Of a stretch of DNA of 64,000 bases, positions 28,470 to 36,060 are shown one piece after another. The first letter of the stretch is position 1. Every line of letters begins with the position of its first letter. The notes under the pieces were generated by a model, which did no database searches, was not told the origin of the DNA, and saw only the letters and a list, made by a program, of their open reading frames with translations. The stretch covers positions 124,001 to 188,000 of the forward strand of contig NZ_JHWC01000001.1 of the NCBI RefSeq assembly GCF_000687535.1, given 5' to 3'. Source of the stretch: Helicobacter rodentium ATCC 700285 (GTDB taxonomy: Bacteria; Campylobacterota; Campylobacteria; Campylobacterales; Helicobacteraceae). A program made the translations under genes and the position numbers.

Positions 28470-28879
28470 ATGCGCTACTTCATCGGCATAGCATCAAAAA
28501 ATCATATTCAAATAGGACAAGCAGGGGGATTTTGCCAACTCTGCCACGGCAAAGCCGCGCCGCTTAAAAGAATGAAGCAAAATGATAAATCATCTATTAT
28601 AGCCCAAAGCTTACTATGGAATCTAAAGAACCTTATCAAGCATTTACGGCACTTGGTGAAATCGCTGATGAAAATGTGTATCAAGTGGAGATGTTTAAAG
28701 GTTTCTTTCCCTTTAGGCGTGATGTGCTATGGAGCGAAATTAAGCGAGAATGCCCTTTAAACGTGGCAAAGACACATCAAGAATGGAAAGCCTACGCAAG
28801 CAAACTACGTTTTGGGCATTTTGAAGTCTCCAAAGAGTTTTTTAACTTCCTCGCAGAGTATATGACAAAGGATTCTTAA
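28470..28879 (+). pseudogene. EVE-domain protein gene with a one-base frameshift
   Basis: The first frame gives MRYFIGIASKNHIQIGQAGG followed by FCQLCHGKAAPLKRMKQNDK. After the short A run at 28587-28589 the homology continues in another frame: IYYSPKLTMESKEPYQAFTA, then EVYQ-type VEMFKGFFPFRRDVLW to the stop at 28877. Adding one A would restore a 136-residue EVE protein. EVE domains bind modified bases such as 5-methylcytosine. The gene begins 8 bp after the endonuclease and shares its operon. The lesion could be a sequencing error in the A run, a slipped-strand phase switch or true decay. Confidence 0.8.
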
Positions 28880-29136
28880 TGCAAAATACAATCTGCCAAA
28901 GTTGCGGTATGCCCCTTAATTCAAAGGAACAAATGGGGCTAGAAAAAGATGGAAGCATAAGCCTTGATTATTGCAAGTATTGCTATGACAAAGGCGAATT
29001 TATAGATAAAGTCTCACTGCAAGAGTATATACAAATGTGTGCAATGTATGGCGCATAAGCGGGAATGAGCAATGAACAAATGAAAGCACACTGCACCAAG
29101 TTATTCCCGACACTCAAAAGGTGGCAAACTTCTTAA
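28879..29136 (+). pseudogene. zinc-ribbon protein gene with an internal TAA
   Basis: The ATG at 28879 overlaps the EVE stop. The first 59 codons give a zinc-ribbon protein (CQSCGMPL, then YCKYCYDKGEF). An in-frame TAA at 29056 interrupts it. Reading continues in the same frame with AGMSNEQMKAHCTKLF and ends at 29134, giving 86 codons in all, the size I expect for this small putative zinc-ribbon family. A single base change (for example from AAA or CAA) would explain the stop. The N-terminal 59 residues might still be made. Confidence 0.7.
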
Positions 29137-29204
29137 AAACAAGCTCCAATGCCCACATTCCAAGCATTCCATAAATTACCAATCCCAAGCAGATTTAAGC
29201 ACGC

Positions 29205-29837
29205 CTATTTCCAATGATTCAACAGATAATTTTGCAAATGATTGACAAATAAGCCTAGATGATACCCATCGCAAACCCTATGATTAACCTGTATCGCAAG
29301 GGGCAAAAATATCTGATTGCCATTATGATAATATTTTCCCATTGTAAAGATTGGAAGCAGATAATCAAAACCTTGATGCATATTTAAACAAAACCCCTCA
29401 AACGACACCCAAGGGATAGAGGAAATATGAAATAGATTCTTGATATTTGCGGGTTTTGGGGCAAAGGATTTGCTGTTGCTATAATTCCTCATATCCTCAA
29501 GGCAGTTTTTGTAAAATAAATGAAAATCCTCATTGTATTCTGTATAAACAGATGAAAAAGTTTTAGTATCTTTATTAAATAGCGTATAGCTTGGATTTAT
29601 AATATCGTAATACCCAAGTTTAGAATCCTCAAATGACATTTTAAACTCTTTTAGGCTATTTGCGGTTTTTGCTATGTAATAAATCATTGTGGAATAAAAC
29701 TTCAAAGAATCCCTTATGATATTGGACACCTCTAGTTTGATTGTGATACCATAAGTGCATTGCGTAACATTAGAATAGTGATGATAATGCTCTTTTCTCT
29801 CCCAATTTTCAATATCCATAATCTTAAATATTGCCAA
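29205..29837 (-). CDS. chloramphenicol acetyltransferase family protein (CatA type)
   Basis: A 210-residue protein that matches type A CAT along its length. It has IENWERKEHYHHY at the start, KLGYYDIINPSYTLFNKDTK, a SIPWVSFEGF segment and the catalytic HRVCDG with His186. CAT acetylates chloramphenicol using acetyl-CoA. Active-site residues look intact, but divergence from classical CATs is high, so the substrate is unproven. The start is TTG at 29837, kept because the FKI residues before the first ATG fit the family and an AAGG lies 7 bp upstream. Confidence 0.85.
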   Translation of the reverse strand: MAIFKIMDIENWERKEHYHHYSNVTQCTYGITIKLEVSNIIRDSLKFYSTMIYYIAKTANSLKEFKMSFEDSKLGYYDIINPSYTLFNKDTKTFSSVYTEYNEDFHLFYKNCLEDMRNYSNSKSFAPKPANIKNLFHISSIPWVSFEGFCLNMHQGFDYLLPIFTMGKYYHNGNQIFLPLAIQVNHRVCDGYHLGLFVNHLQNYLLNHWK

Positions 29838-29886
29838 ATTTAAACCTTTTTAGATGGGATTTTTTGAACGCTTTTTAAGTCTGTGC

Positions 29887-29892
29887 ATTATA
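29887..29892 (-). promoter_or_regulatory. -10 element for the CAT-like gene
   Basis: On the minus strand this reads TGCTATAATGC, a perfect TATAAT with an extended TG motif, about 50 bp upstream of the start codon. Confidence 0.5.
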
Positions 29893-29947
29893 GCAAAATT
29901 TGCTATGAACTCACTCGTTTTAGGAGCAAGAACCCACCATTTAAAAT

Positions 29948-30260
29948 CTACGATTCAATGAGACTTATTCTGTGGCACATTTGAAACTCTCCACTAGAAA
30001 GCAGCTGCACAAGCGCAGTCGCATAAGTGCTATAAGACACCTTACTTTCACCCTTTGCACTAACTTAAATTCCTCGCCTATCCATTCATAATTCCGCGCT
30101 TCCCCTCATAAAACATTGCTGCAGGGCTGATATAAAGCCATTCTCATCAAACTGCACTTTGCTCCTCACAAACGCACTCACCTCAAACCCTGCATTCACT
30201 GCCTCTTGCACGATTGCACTTCCTGCTCTACCCTTTACCGCTAAATTAGAATCTCCTCAT
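29948..30260 (-). pseudogene. remnant of an NAD(P)H-binding oxidoreductase (YwnB-like)
   Basis: Fragments in different frames line up with one protein family. Near the 5' end GRAGSAIVQEAVNAGFEVSA and FVR fit a Rossmann-fold start. Later pieces read SPAAMFYEGKR, then NYEWIGEEFKL, then AKGESKVSYSTYATALVQLL and a final stop at 29948. The middle of the gene is missing and at least three frame changes are present, so it is dead. It faces away from the HxlR gene, which is the usual arrangement of such an enzyme and its regulator. Confidence 0.7.
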
Positions 30261-30274
30261 AAAAGGAAGCAAAA

Positions 30275-30613
30275 ATGAATGCGTATATTTCACCTTGTCC
30301 GATTGAGACAACTCTAAACCTCATCGGCGATAAATGGAAAATCATCATCGTGCGGGATTTGCTTAGCGGAACAAAGCGATTTGGTGAGCTGAAAAAATCT
30401 GTGGGTGCGACTAAAAATCAGAGTATCTCTCAAAAAGTGCTTACACAAAACTTGCGAGAGCTTGAAGAGATAAGGATTATCAAGCGCAAAGTCTATGCAG
30501 AAGTGCCTCCACGCGTGGAATATAGCCTAACAGCACTTAGGCTTAGCCTAGATTCTGCGCTACATTCCTTAGAATCGTGTGGAGAAAATTATAAGTTAAA
30601 TTCCCCAAACTAA
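30275..30613 (+). CDS. HxlR-family winged-helix transcriptional regulator
   Basis: The 112-residue protein has the HxlR pattern: CPIETTLNLIGDKWKIIIVR, GTKRFGELKK, ISQKVLTQNLRELEE and YAEVPPRVEYSLTALR. These regulators often sense quinones, aldehydes or oxidants through the N-terminal Cys (Cys8 here) and control a divergent oxidoreductase. The likely divergent target at 29948-30260 is decayed, so the regulator may now be an orphan. An AGGA Shine-Dalgarno precedes the ATG. Confidence 0.9.
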   Translation: MNAYISPCPIETTLNLIGDKWKIIIVRDLLSGTKRFGELKKSVGATKNQSISQKVLTQNLRELEEIRIIKRKVYAEVPPRVEYSLTALRLSLDSALHSLESCGENYKLNSPN

Positions 30614-30641
30614 AAACAAAAATTTCAAACAAGATTCATCT

Positions 30642-31121
30642 CTATTTCACCTTTCCGCTTTTTAACATTTTCTCCCCTTTGTAAATGCCAAAAACCTTGT
30701 AACCTCCACCCTCTGTCATTAACACAACAGGATATTCTTCGTAGGTTCCTTGCTCCATTCCCGGACTTCCTTGTGGCATACCCGGAGTTGAAACACCAAT
30801 CACATCTTTTGGAGAGTTTTCCAATAACCATTCTACGGCATCTACTGGCACATGCCCTTCTATTGCATACTTTATACCATTTTTTTCTATCACTCCTGTA
30901 TGGCAACTTTGATATTTTGGAGCGATTTTAAAATCTTCTTTAATTTTCATAAATAATTCATCGTCTTTATGTGATTTCACTTGAAAGCCTTTTGCGCTCA
31001 TATACTTCGCCCATTCTTCACAGCAACCACAAGTCGGGCTAGAATACATTTGAATCTCTTTCGTGGAATCTCCAAAAAGTGCCATACTTGCAAATACCAA
31101 TAAACCTATTGATTTTCTCAT
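30642..31121 (-). CDS. DUF411-family periplasmic metal-binding protein
   Basis: A 159-residue protein with a signal peptide (about 1-18) and the DUF411 core: YSSPTCGCCEEWAKYM (Cys31, Cys33, Cys34), PKYQSCHTGVIE and EGHVPVDAVEWLLE. A Met/Gly/Pro stretch near 113-122 (GMPQGSPGME) could bind copper. The family is linked to copper handling. It lies 33 bp downstream of pseG with its own -10. Confidence 0.88.
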   Translation of the reverse strand: MRKSIGLLVFASMALFGDSTKEIQMYSSPTCGCCEEWAKYMSAKGFQVKSHKDDELFMKIKEDFKIAPKYQSCHTGVIEKNGIKYAIEGHVPVDAVEWLLENSPKDVIGVSTPGMPQGSPGMEQGTYEEYPVVLMTEGGGYKVFGIYKGEKMLKSGKVK

Positions 31122-31153
31122 AATTTTTCCTTAAATCTTAAAATAGAACGCAG

Positions 31154-31159
31154 ATTATA
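31154..31159 (-). promoter_or_regulatory. -10 element for the DUF411 gene
   Basis: On the minus strand this reads GTTATAATCTG, a perfect TATAAT overlapping the pseG stop codon, about 33 bp before the DUF411 ATG. Confidence 0.5.
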
Positions 31160-32138
31160 ACACATCTAAACTCTCTCTCCATTTTGTTGGACGAGTTAGA
31201 ATCTCTAAAGCGCACTTTTGATGGGTTTGGCGAAATTTTAGAGATTGCAAAACGCAAAAATGCTCCAATACTTGATGACAAATGGAAGTATGAGGAAGCA
31301 AATAGGCTTCAGGCACACTTAAAACGCAATGAGAAAAACTCTTGAGATTCTCTCTTTGATTTTCTACCACCTCTAAGGCAATAGCGGGGATTCCACAGGC
31401 TAGAATCTCCCCCAAACTCTGCCCACAAGCACAAATGCAAAGATCCATTTGCCTTATTAAATCCACCATTTCTTGTGCGCACAAATCCCGATAAAGTTTA
31501 GCACCCAAAATTGTGGAATCCTTTGTGATACAATGCAAATTTAAATGCGGATAAGCCTTTTGAAGCGCGGTGATTAAGGGTTGATTTAAGCCTAAAATAT
31601 CACTTCCTCCAAGTGTAATTAAAACATTTTTCACTTCTTGCCTTAGAGAAATGGGCGGTTTTTTCAAAGCCTCCAAAAAAGGCATTTGCAACAAGCGATA
31701 ATCACTGCCTAAAAACAACAAATGATGAGGGTATTTTTCTCTATATTGCGCCACATTTGCACACGGCGCATTATTAAGCAGGATTCCATTAGGATAATCT
31801 AAGCGCAAAGTATCGTCAAAAAACAAGCAAACCTCCGCATATTGCGTAGCTAAAATATAAGAATCCAAAGACAACACATAAGAATCAATTACTATCAGTT
31901 GATAAGGCTTTGCAGAATCGCTATTAAGTGTGGGTTTGAGTACGGGGGGATTAAGGGGCGAAGTCTGCGGACGCTTATTGGTATTGAGTGTTTGCGCGTT
32001 TAAAAGTGCAGAATCCAAAAGGCTAGTGCGGAATTCAAGAGATTCTAATTCTGCTTGCAAAGCCCGACAACGACTTAAATGCCCTAGCCCCACGCCAAGC
32101 TTACCATCGGCAAAAATCAATGCTTGCATTTTCTGCAT
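31155..32138 (-). CDS. pseG: PseG-like UDP-2,4-diacetamido-2,4,6-trideoxy-beta-L-altropyranose hydrolase
   Basis: The 327-residue protein is a GT-B-fold hydrolase. It has the GVGLGHLSRCRAL loop with the catalytic His, the LITLGGSDILGLN motif and CACGQSLGEILACGIPAIAL. PseG removes UDP in pseudaminic acid synthesis; this sugar decorates flagellins in Helicobacter and Campylobacter and is needed for filament assembly. A Pro/Asn/Thr-rich insert at about 54-73 is unusual. No other pse gene is in the window. The ATG at 32138 has AAGG 6-7 bp upstream. Confidence 0.9.
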   Translation of the reverse strand: MQKMQALIFADGKLGVGLGHLSRCRALQAELESLEFRTSLLDSALLNAQTLNTNKRPQTSPLNPPVLKPTLNSDSAKPYQLIVIDSYVLSLDSYILATQYAEVCLFFDDTLRLDYPNGILLNNAPCANVAQYREKYPHHLLFLGSDYRLLQMPFLEALKKPPISLRQEVKNVLITLGGSDILGLNQPLITALQKAYPHLNLHCITKDSTILGAKLYRDLCAQEMVDLIRQMDLCICACGQSLGEILACGIPAIALEVVENQRENLKSFSHCVLSVPEAYLLPHTSICHQVLEHFCVLQSLKFRQTHQKCALEILTRPTKWRESLDVL

Positions 32139-32164
32139 TCCTAACCTTAAAATAAATTTTAGGC

Positions 32165-32170
32165 ATTATA
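32165..32170 (-). promoter_or_regulatory. -10 element for pseG
   Basis: On the minus strand this reads GTTATAATGCC, a perfect TATAAT about 27 bp before the pseG ATG, placed between pseG and the repeat region. Confidence 0.5.
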
Positions 32171-32260
32171 ACAAAATTGTAAAAAAATTAAAATTTTAGA
32201 ATGGAGTTGTTAATTTTCACCGTTGTGTCTCTTGTCTCGTCCTTGCGCCCCCGCTTTTTT

Positions 32261-32684
32261 GTCATTGCGAGGCAACGCCGAAGCGCACATTTGCGTTAGT
32301 AAATTTGCCCACACTTGCAAATCCATAATCTTGCACACTTAAAATCTTACCACTTAGTCATTGCGAGGCGTTAGCCGAAGCAATCTATAATGCAGAATCT
32401 CGCCTTTGATAATTCTACTTCAGTTTAAAGTTATAGATTGCCACGAAAATTCTACAAATTTTCTCGCAATGACATACCACCACTTCCGTCATTGCGAGGA
32501 ATGAGCAAAGCGAATGACGAAGCAATCCATAATTCAGCATACAGAAAAATTTACAATGGAATCTCTAAAAAGTGCAATATTATGGATTGCTTCACTTCGT
32601 TCGCAATGACGCAAATGGTAAAATTATAAGCAATCCAAAGTTATAGATTGCCACGAAAATTTTACAAATTTTCTCGCAATGACG
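32261..32684. repeat. cluster of six GTCATTGCGAG/GCAATCYATAAT palindromic repeat units
   Basis: Most of this intergenic stretch is repeat. Units lie at 32261-32330 (split by an insertion), 32357-32400, 32432-32473 (inverted), 32488-32533, 32579-32610 (inverted) and 32641-32684 (inverted). Each has GTCATTGCGAG at one end, GCAATCYATAAT at the other, and a small inner palindrome. The pair 32488-32610 forms a 123-bp composite: two inverted units around an asymmetric linker of about 45 bp containing TTTACAATGGAATCTC. I see no open reading frame of substance here. Confidence 0.85.
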
Positions 32685-32719
32685 CGGTGGGCAATTTAAT
32701 CGTGAAGTGGCAAATCCAT

Positions 32720-33796
32720 TCAAACATTATAGATTTTTTGTAGATTCTCTAATTTGCTTGTGGCATTCAACAACAACATATCCGCTAGAATCAACGCAAG
32801 ACTAGATTCGCAAACAACGCTCCCGCGCACCGCAATACAAGGGTCGTGTCGCCCTTTGATATTGCATTCTACCGCATTACCATAAATATCTTGCGTTTGT
32901 TGCGGGAGAAAAATGCTAGGCGTAGGCTTAAAATGCACCCTTAAAACAATCTCGCCCCCCGTACTAATCCCCCCTAAGATTCCGCCGCAATGGTTACTCA
33001 TAAAACCTTTCTGATTCATTGCATCATTGTTTTGCGCACCTGTTTTTTTTGCGGATTCTATGCCATCGCCAATCTCTACGGCTTTGACGCCATTTAAGCC
33101 AAGCAGAAGCGCACCAAGCGCAGAGTCTAGCTTGTAATACAAAGGCTCTCCAAGCCCACAAGGCACACCACAAGCCCTAACTAACGCCACTCCACCCACG
33201 CTATTGTGCGTATTCCTTGCATTTTCAATCGCTTCTTTTTGTGCCGATTCCACTTGCGCATCTAGCGCGAAAATTTCGCTTTTTGAGGCGTGATTAAAAT
33301 CCAAGTTTTGCGCTGCGATTCCGCCAACGCTTAAGATTCCGCTTTGTAGAGTAATGCCAAAGGGCTGCAAAAGCATTTTAGCAATCGCACCCGCTGCAAC
33401 ACGCGCACTTGTTTCCCTTGCGCTACTGCGTCCGCCCCCGCGATAATCTCGGATTCCATATTTTTTGAAGTAAGTAAAATCAGCGTGTCCGGGACGAAAG
33501 AGGTTCTTAATAGAATCATAATCGCTGCTTTTATTAGCAGAATTTTTAATAAAGAATCCCAAAGGTGTTCCTGTCGTCTTGCCCTCAAACACACCACTTA
33601 GAATCTCCACACTATCCGCTTCTTTACGCTGTGTGGAATAGAGATTCCGCCCACCTGCACGTCTTTGCATTTCTGTTTGTAAAAAATCCATATCTAGCGT
33701 GATTCCTGCGGGTAATCCGTCTATCACACCCCCGATTCCTTCCCCGTGGCTCTCGCCAAAGGTTGTAACCCTTAATGCCTCTCCAAAGGTATTCAT
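32720..33796 (-). CDS. aroC: chorismate synthase
   Basis: This is a full-length 358-residue AroC. Signatures include [52 protein letters not shown] (with adjacent GGRSSARET) and [11 protein letters not shown]. It uses reduced FMN to turn EPSP into chorismate, the last shared step of aromatic amino acid synthesis. Its ATG overlaps the rnc stop by 4 bp. Confidence 0.97.
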   Translation of the reverse strand: MNTFGEALRVTTFGESHGEGIGGVIDGLPAGITLDMDFLQTEMQRRAGGRNLYSTQRKEADSVEILSGVFEGKTTGTPLGFFIKNSANKSSDYDSIKNLFRPGHADFTYFKKYGIRDYRGGGRSSARETSARVAAGAIAKMLLQPFGITLQSGILSVGGIAAQNLDFNHASKSEIFALDAQVESAQKEAIENARNTHNSVGGVALVRACGVPCGLGEPLYYKLDSALGALLLGLNGVKAVEIGDGIESAKKTGAQNNDAMNQKGFMSNHCGGILGGISTGGEIVLRVHFKPTPSIFLPQQTQDIYGNAVECNIKGRHDPCIAVRGSVVCESSLALILADMLLLNATSKLENLQKIYNV

Positions 33797-34467
33797 TTTG
33801 CCCCTTTTAATTTATTGAATGCAATCTTAGCGCAACTTTGCTGGGCTTCCTTTTTGCTCTTACCATTTGCTCTTGCGTATTCTTGCTTGTTAATCTGCAC
33901 ACTCATCAAAAATTCCTTTTGATGATCAGGACCAAAGGAATCTAGCACAATATATTCTGGAGTAACCCCAAATTGCGCTTGAGTCAGTTCTTGTAAAGCG
34001 GTTTTGTGATCATAAAATAGGCTGTTTAAATCAATCTTTGGATACACTTCCTCTAGCAATCCAAGCATTATTTTGCGCACAATCTCCAAGCCACTTTCTA
34101 AATACATTGCTCCCATTAAGGCTTCAAAGGCATTAGAGAGAATGGAATCCTTCTTGCGCCCCTCATTTTGCTCCTCTGAAGCAGAGATATACAAAAACTC
34201 TCCGATATGCAAATGCCTAGCCACTTTTGCAAAGGCTTTTTCATTCACCATTGAAGCGCGCATTTTTGAGAGTTCGCCCTCCCTAGAGTTTGGGAATTTT
34301 TTATACAAAAACTCTCCGATGATTAAATCCAACACCGCATCGCCTAAAAACTCCAAACGCTCATTGTGCGCACCTTTTTTCGCACTTTTATGCGTCAAAG
34401 CTTCCTTGAGTAGTGATTCCTTTTTGAAGTGATAACCCAAAACTTTTTCAAATTCTTTTAAATCCAC
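33793..34467 (-). CDS. rnc: ribonuclease III
   Basis: A 224-residue protein. The catalytic signature [18 protein letters not shown] and the second acidic site [15 protein letters not shown] are present. A C-terminal double-stranded-RNA-binding domain ends with [19 protein letters not shown]. It processes rRNA precursors and other double-stranded RNAs. The aroC gene follows with a 4-bp overlap. Confidence 0.97.
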   Translation of the reverse strand: MDLKEFEKVLGYHFKKESLLKEALTHKSAKKGAHNERLEFLGDAVLDLIIGEFLYKKFPNSREGELSKMRASMVNEKAFAKVARHLHIGEFLYISASEEQNEGRKKDSILSNAFEALMGAMYLESGLEIVRKIMLGLLEEVYPKIDLNSLFYDHKTALQELTQAQFGVTPEYIVLDSFGPDHQKEFLMSVQINKQEYARANGKSKKEAQQSCAKIAFNKLKGAK

Positions 34468-34475
34468 GCAAATCC

Positions 34476-34901
34476 TTAATGTTCTTTAAACTTCAATGCC
34501 TCATTCTTAGCAATCTTATCGCACCTTTCATTCTCCAAATGTCCGCTATGCCCCTTGACCCACTCCACTTTGATTTTATGCGGTTTGGAGACTTCCAAAT
34601 AATATTGCCAAAGTTCGGGATTTTTTACATTTTTAAAATCCTTTGCAACCCAATTTGGAAGCCATTTGCTCACACCCTCCAAGACATATTTAGAATCGCA
34701 AACTACCAAAACTTCGCAAGGCTCTTTTAATGCTTCTAAACCTTTAATAAGCGCGGTTAATTCCATTTGGTTATTTGTTGCAACCTTTGCGCCACCGCTT
34801 AAAATCTTTTCGTGTTGCCCATAGCGCAAGATTCCACACCAACCGCCACTCCCGGGATTGCCCAAAGAAGAACCATCACAAAAAAGAGTAACGCGCTTCA
34901 T
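34476..34901 (-). CDS. rnhA: ribonuclease HI
   Basis: The 141-residue enzyme has the type I RNase H residues: [44 protein letters not shown] and [17 protein letters not shown]. It cuts RNA in RNA-DNA hybrids. Its start overlaps the end of the upstream TPR gene by 26 bp, and rnc begins 8 bp downstream. Confidence 0.96.
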   Translation of the reverse strand: MKRVTLFCDGSSLGNPGSGGWCGILRYGQHEKILSGGAKVATNNQMELTALIKGLEALKEPCEVLVVCDSKYVLEGVSKWLPNWVAKDFKNVKNPELWQYYLEVSKPHKIKVEWVKGHSGHLENERCDKIAKNEALKFKEH

Positions 34902-35958
34902 CTTGCTTTTCTTTCAAAAATACGAGTGTTTTGAGGGTTAAAAGCTCCTCACAATGTGGGCAATGTTCAAAAACCAAAGGCGTGGTTGCCTTGCAAGACT
35001 TGCATTGATAGCTAAAACCCAAATCCCCTTGAAAGCTTTTGTGTGTCCTTAAAAGGCAAAGGGTTTCTAATTCAAAAGTTGCTTTTTGTGAGAAACTAAG
35101 GGGCAGAATCCCTTTTGCTTCAAAAATGTCCTTTAAGATTCTGCTTTGCGGGGTTATTTGTGCATTTTGCAATTCTTTGATTAAGTTTTCTGGAATCGCC
35201 TCTCTTTTGAGATTCCACAATAAATCTTGCAACTCCAAAAGAGATTCTTTTGGGATATTCATCAAGCATTCCCAAAATAGCGCGGGATAAAAATCTTTAA
35301 AAAAATTTAGAATCAAGCGCGACAAAAGTGGCTCCTCTTGCAAAATTTTCAACATTTTTTTTGTCATCTCCTCACTTTTTTGCTGACTTGAAACTAAAAT
35401 TTTTACCTTGAGATAACGCCGATACAATCCCGTGCCACCTTGCATTTCCTCCAAGCAATCTAATGCGCTTAAAGCCTCTTTAAACAAACTTAACTTCTCA
35501 TAAGTTCTAATCAAAGCCTTTAAAACAAGAGGGTTTCTCGGAAAATAATGCAATATTTCCAAATAAATCTCCTTAGCCCTCAAAGGGAATCCGGCTTTTG
35601 TATAGACGATTCCAAGAGATTCTAAAATTGGCACTTTATCCACAGGATTAGGAATGGAATCCAACAATGCAACATAAAGACGAATCGCTTTTTCGTAATT
35701 TGCACTCTTTTGATACATTTTTGCCATAAAAAGCAAGGAAGAAGTGGGATTAGGGCTTAGGGCTAAAAACTCTTGTGCTTCCTTATCAAAACCAATATAA
35801 TCAAAACCTTCTATAAATTTATTTAAAGAATCCTGCTGTCTTTTGCTGATGAGATAATTCCAATAATAAGCAAAAAGGCTAACAATTCCAACACAAAAAA
35901 TAAATACCACAATGCCAAAAAGCGGGTCGCGATATTCAAGGTTCTCCAAAAAATTCAA
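34876..35958 (-). CDS. LapB-like membrane-anchored TPR protein with C-terminal zinc ribbon
   Basis: I set the start at TTG 35958 (360 residues). It has a strong AAGGGAAG Shine-Dalgarno, and the longer frame to 36099 would cross the divergent dnaG start. The protein has one N-terminal membrane helix (about 14-33), several TPR-like helix pairs (NYEKAIRLYVALLDSIP, RAKEIYLEILHYFPRNPLVL, LFKEALSALDCL) and a final rubredoxin-like ribbon YQCKSCKATTPL...HCPHCEEL. Helix, TPRs and ribbon in this order match LapB (YciM), which regulates LpxC turnover in Enterobacteria. Overall identity looks low, so that role is only an inference. Confidence 0.8.
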   Translation of the reverse strand: MNFLENLEYRDPLFGIVVFIFCVGIVSLFAYYWNYLISKRQQDSLNKFIEGFDYIGFDKEAQEFLALSPNPTSSLLFMAKMYQKSANYEKAIRLYVALLDSIPNPVDKVPILESLGIVYTKAGFPLRAKEIYLEILHYFPRNPLVLKALIRTYEKLSLFKEALSALDCLEEMQGGTGLYRRYLKVKILVSSQQKSEEMTKKMLKILQEEPLLSRLILNFFKDFYPALFWECLMNIPKESLLELQDLLWNLKREAIPENLIKELQNAQITPQSRILKDIFEAKGILPLSFSQKATFELETLCLLRTHKSFQGDLGFSYQCKSCKATTPLVFEHCPHCEELLTLKTLVFLKEKQDEARYSFL

Positions 35959-36060
35959 ATCTTCCCTTTTGTGAAAAATCTTCCAAATTATAACAAAACT
36001 TATAGATAAAATTTTGTAAAATATGCGATTTTTAAGTTTGAAAATAATTTTGGAGCGGAA

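Noticed and set aside
26192-30641. Prophage or integrative element carrying the island
   Set aside because: No integrase, tRNA attachment site, flanking direct repeats or structural phage genes are visible; only composition and gene content suggest transfer.
30625-30906. 93-codon minus-strand frame overlapping the DUF411 gene
   Set aside because: It overlaps the DUF411 coding sequence in another frame and gives an Arg/Cys-rich product with no family features.
32438-32629. 63-codon plus-strand frame between aroC and pseG
   Set aside because: It is formed by repeat units D and E and resembles the repeat-derived frames elsewhere.
32261-32684. Possible CRISPR array
   Set aside because: Units alternate in direction, differ in length and spacing, and carry internal palindromes; there are no constant-length spacers and no cas genes.
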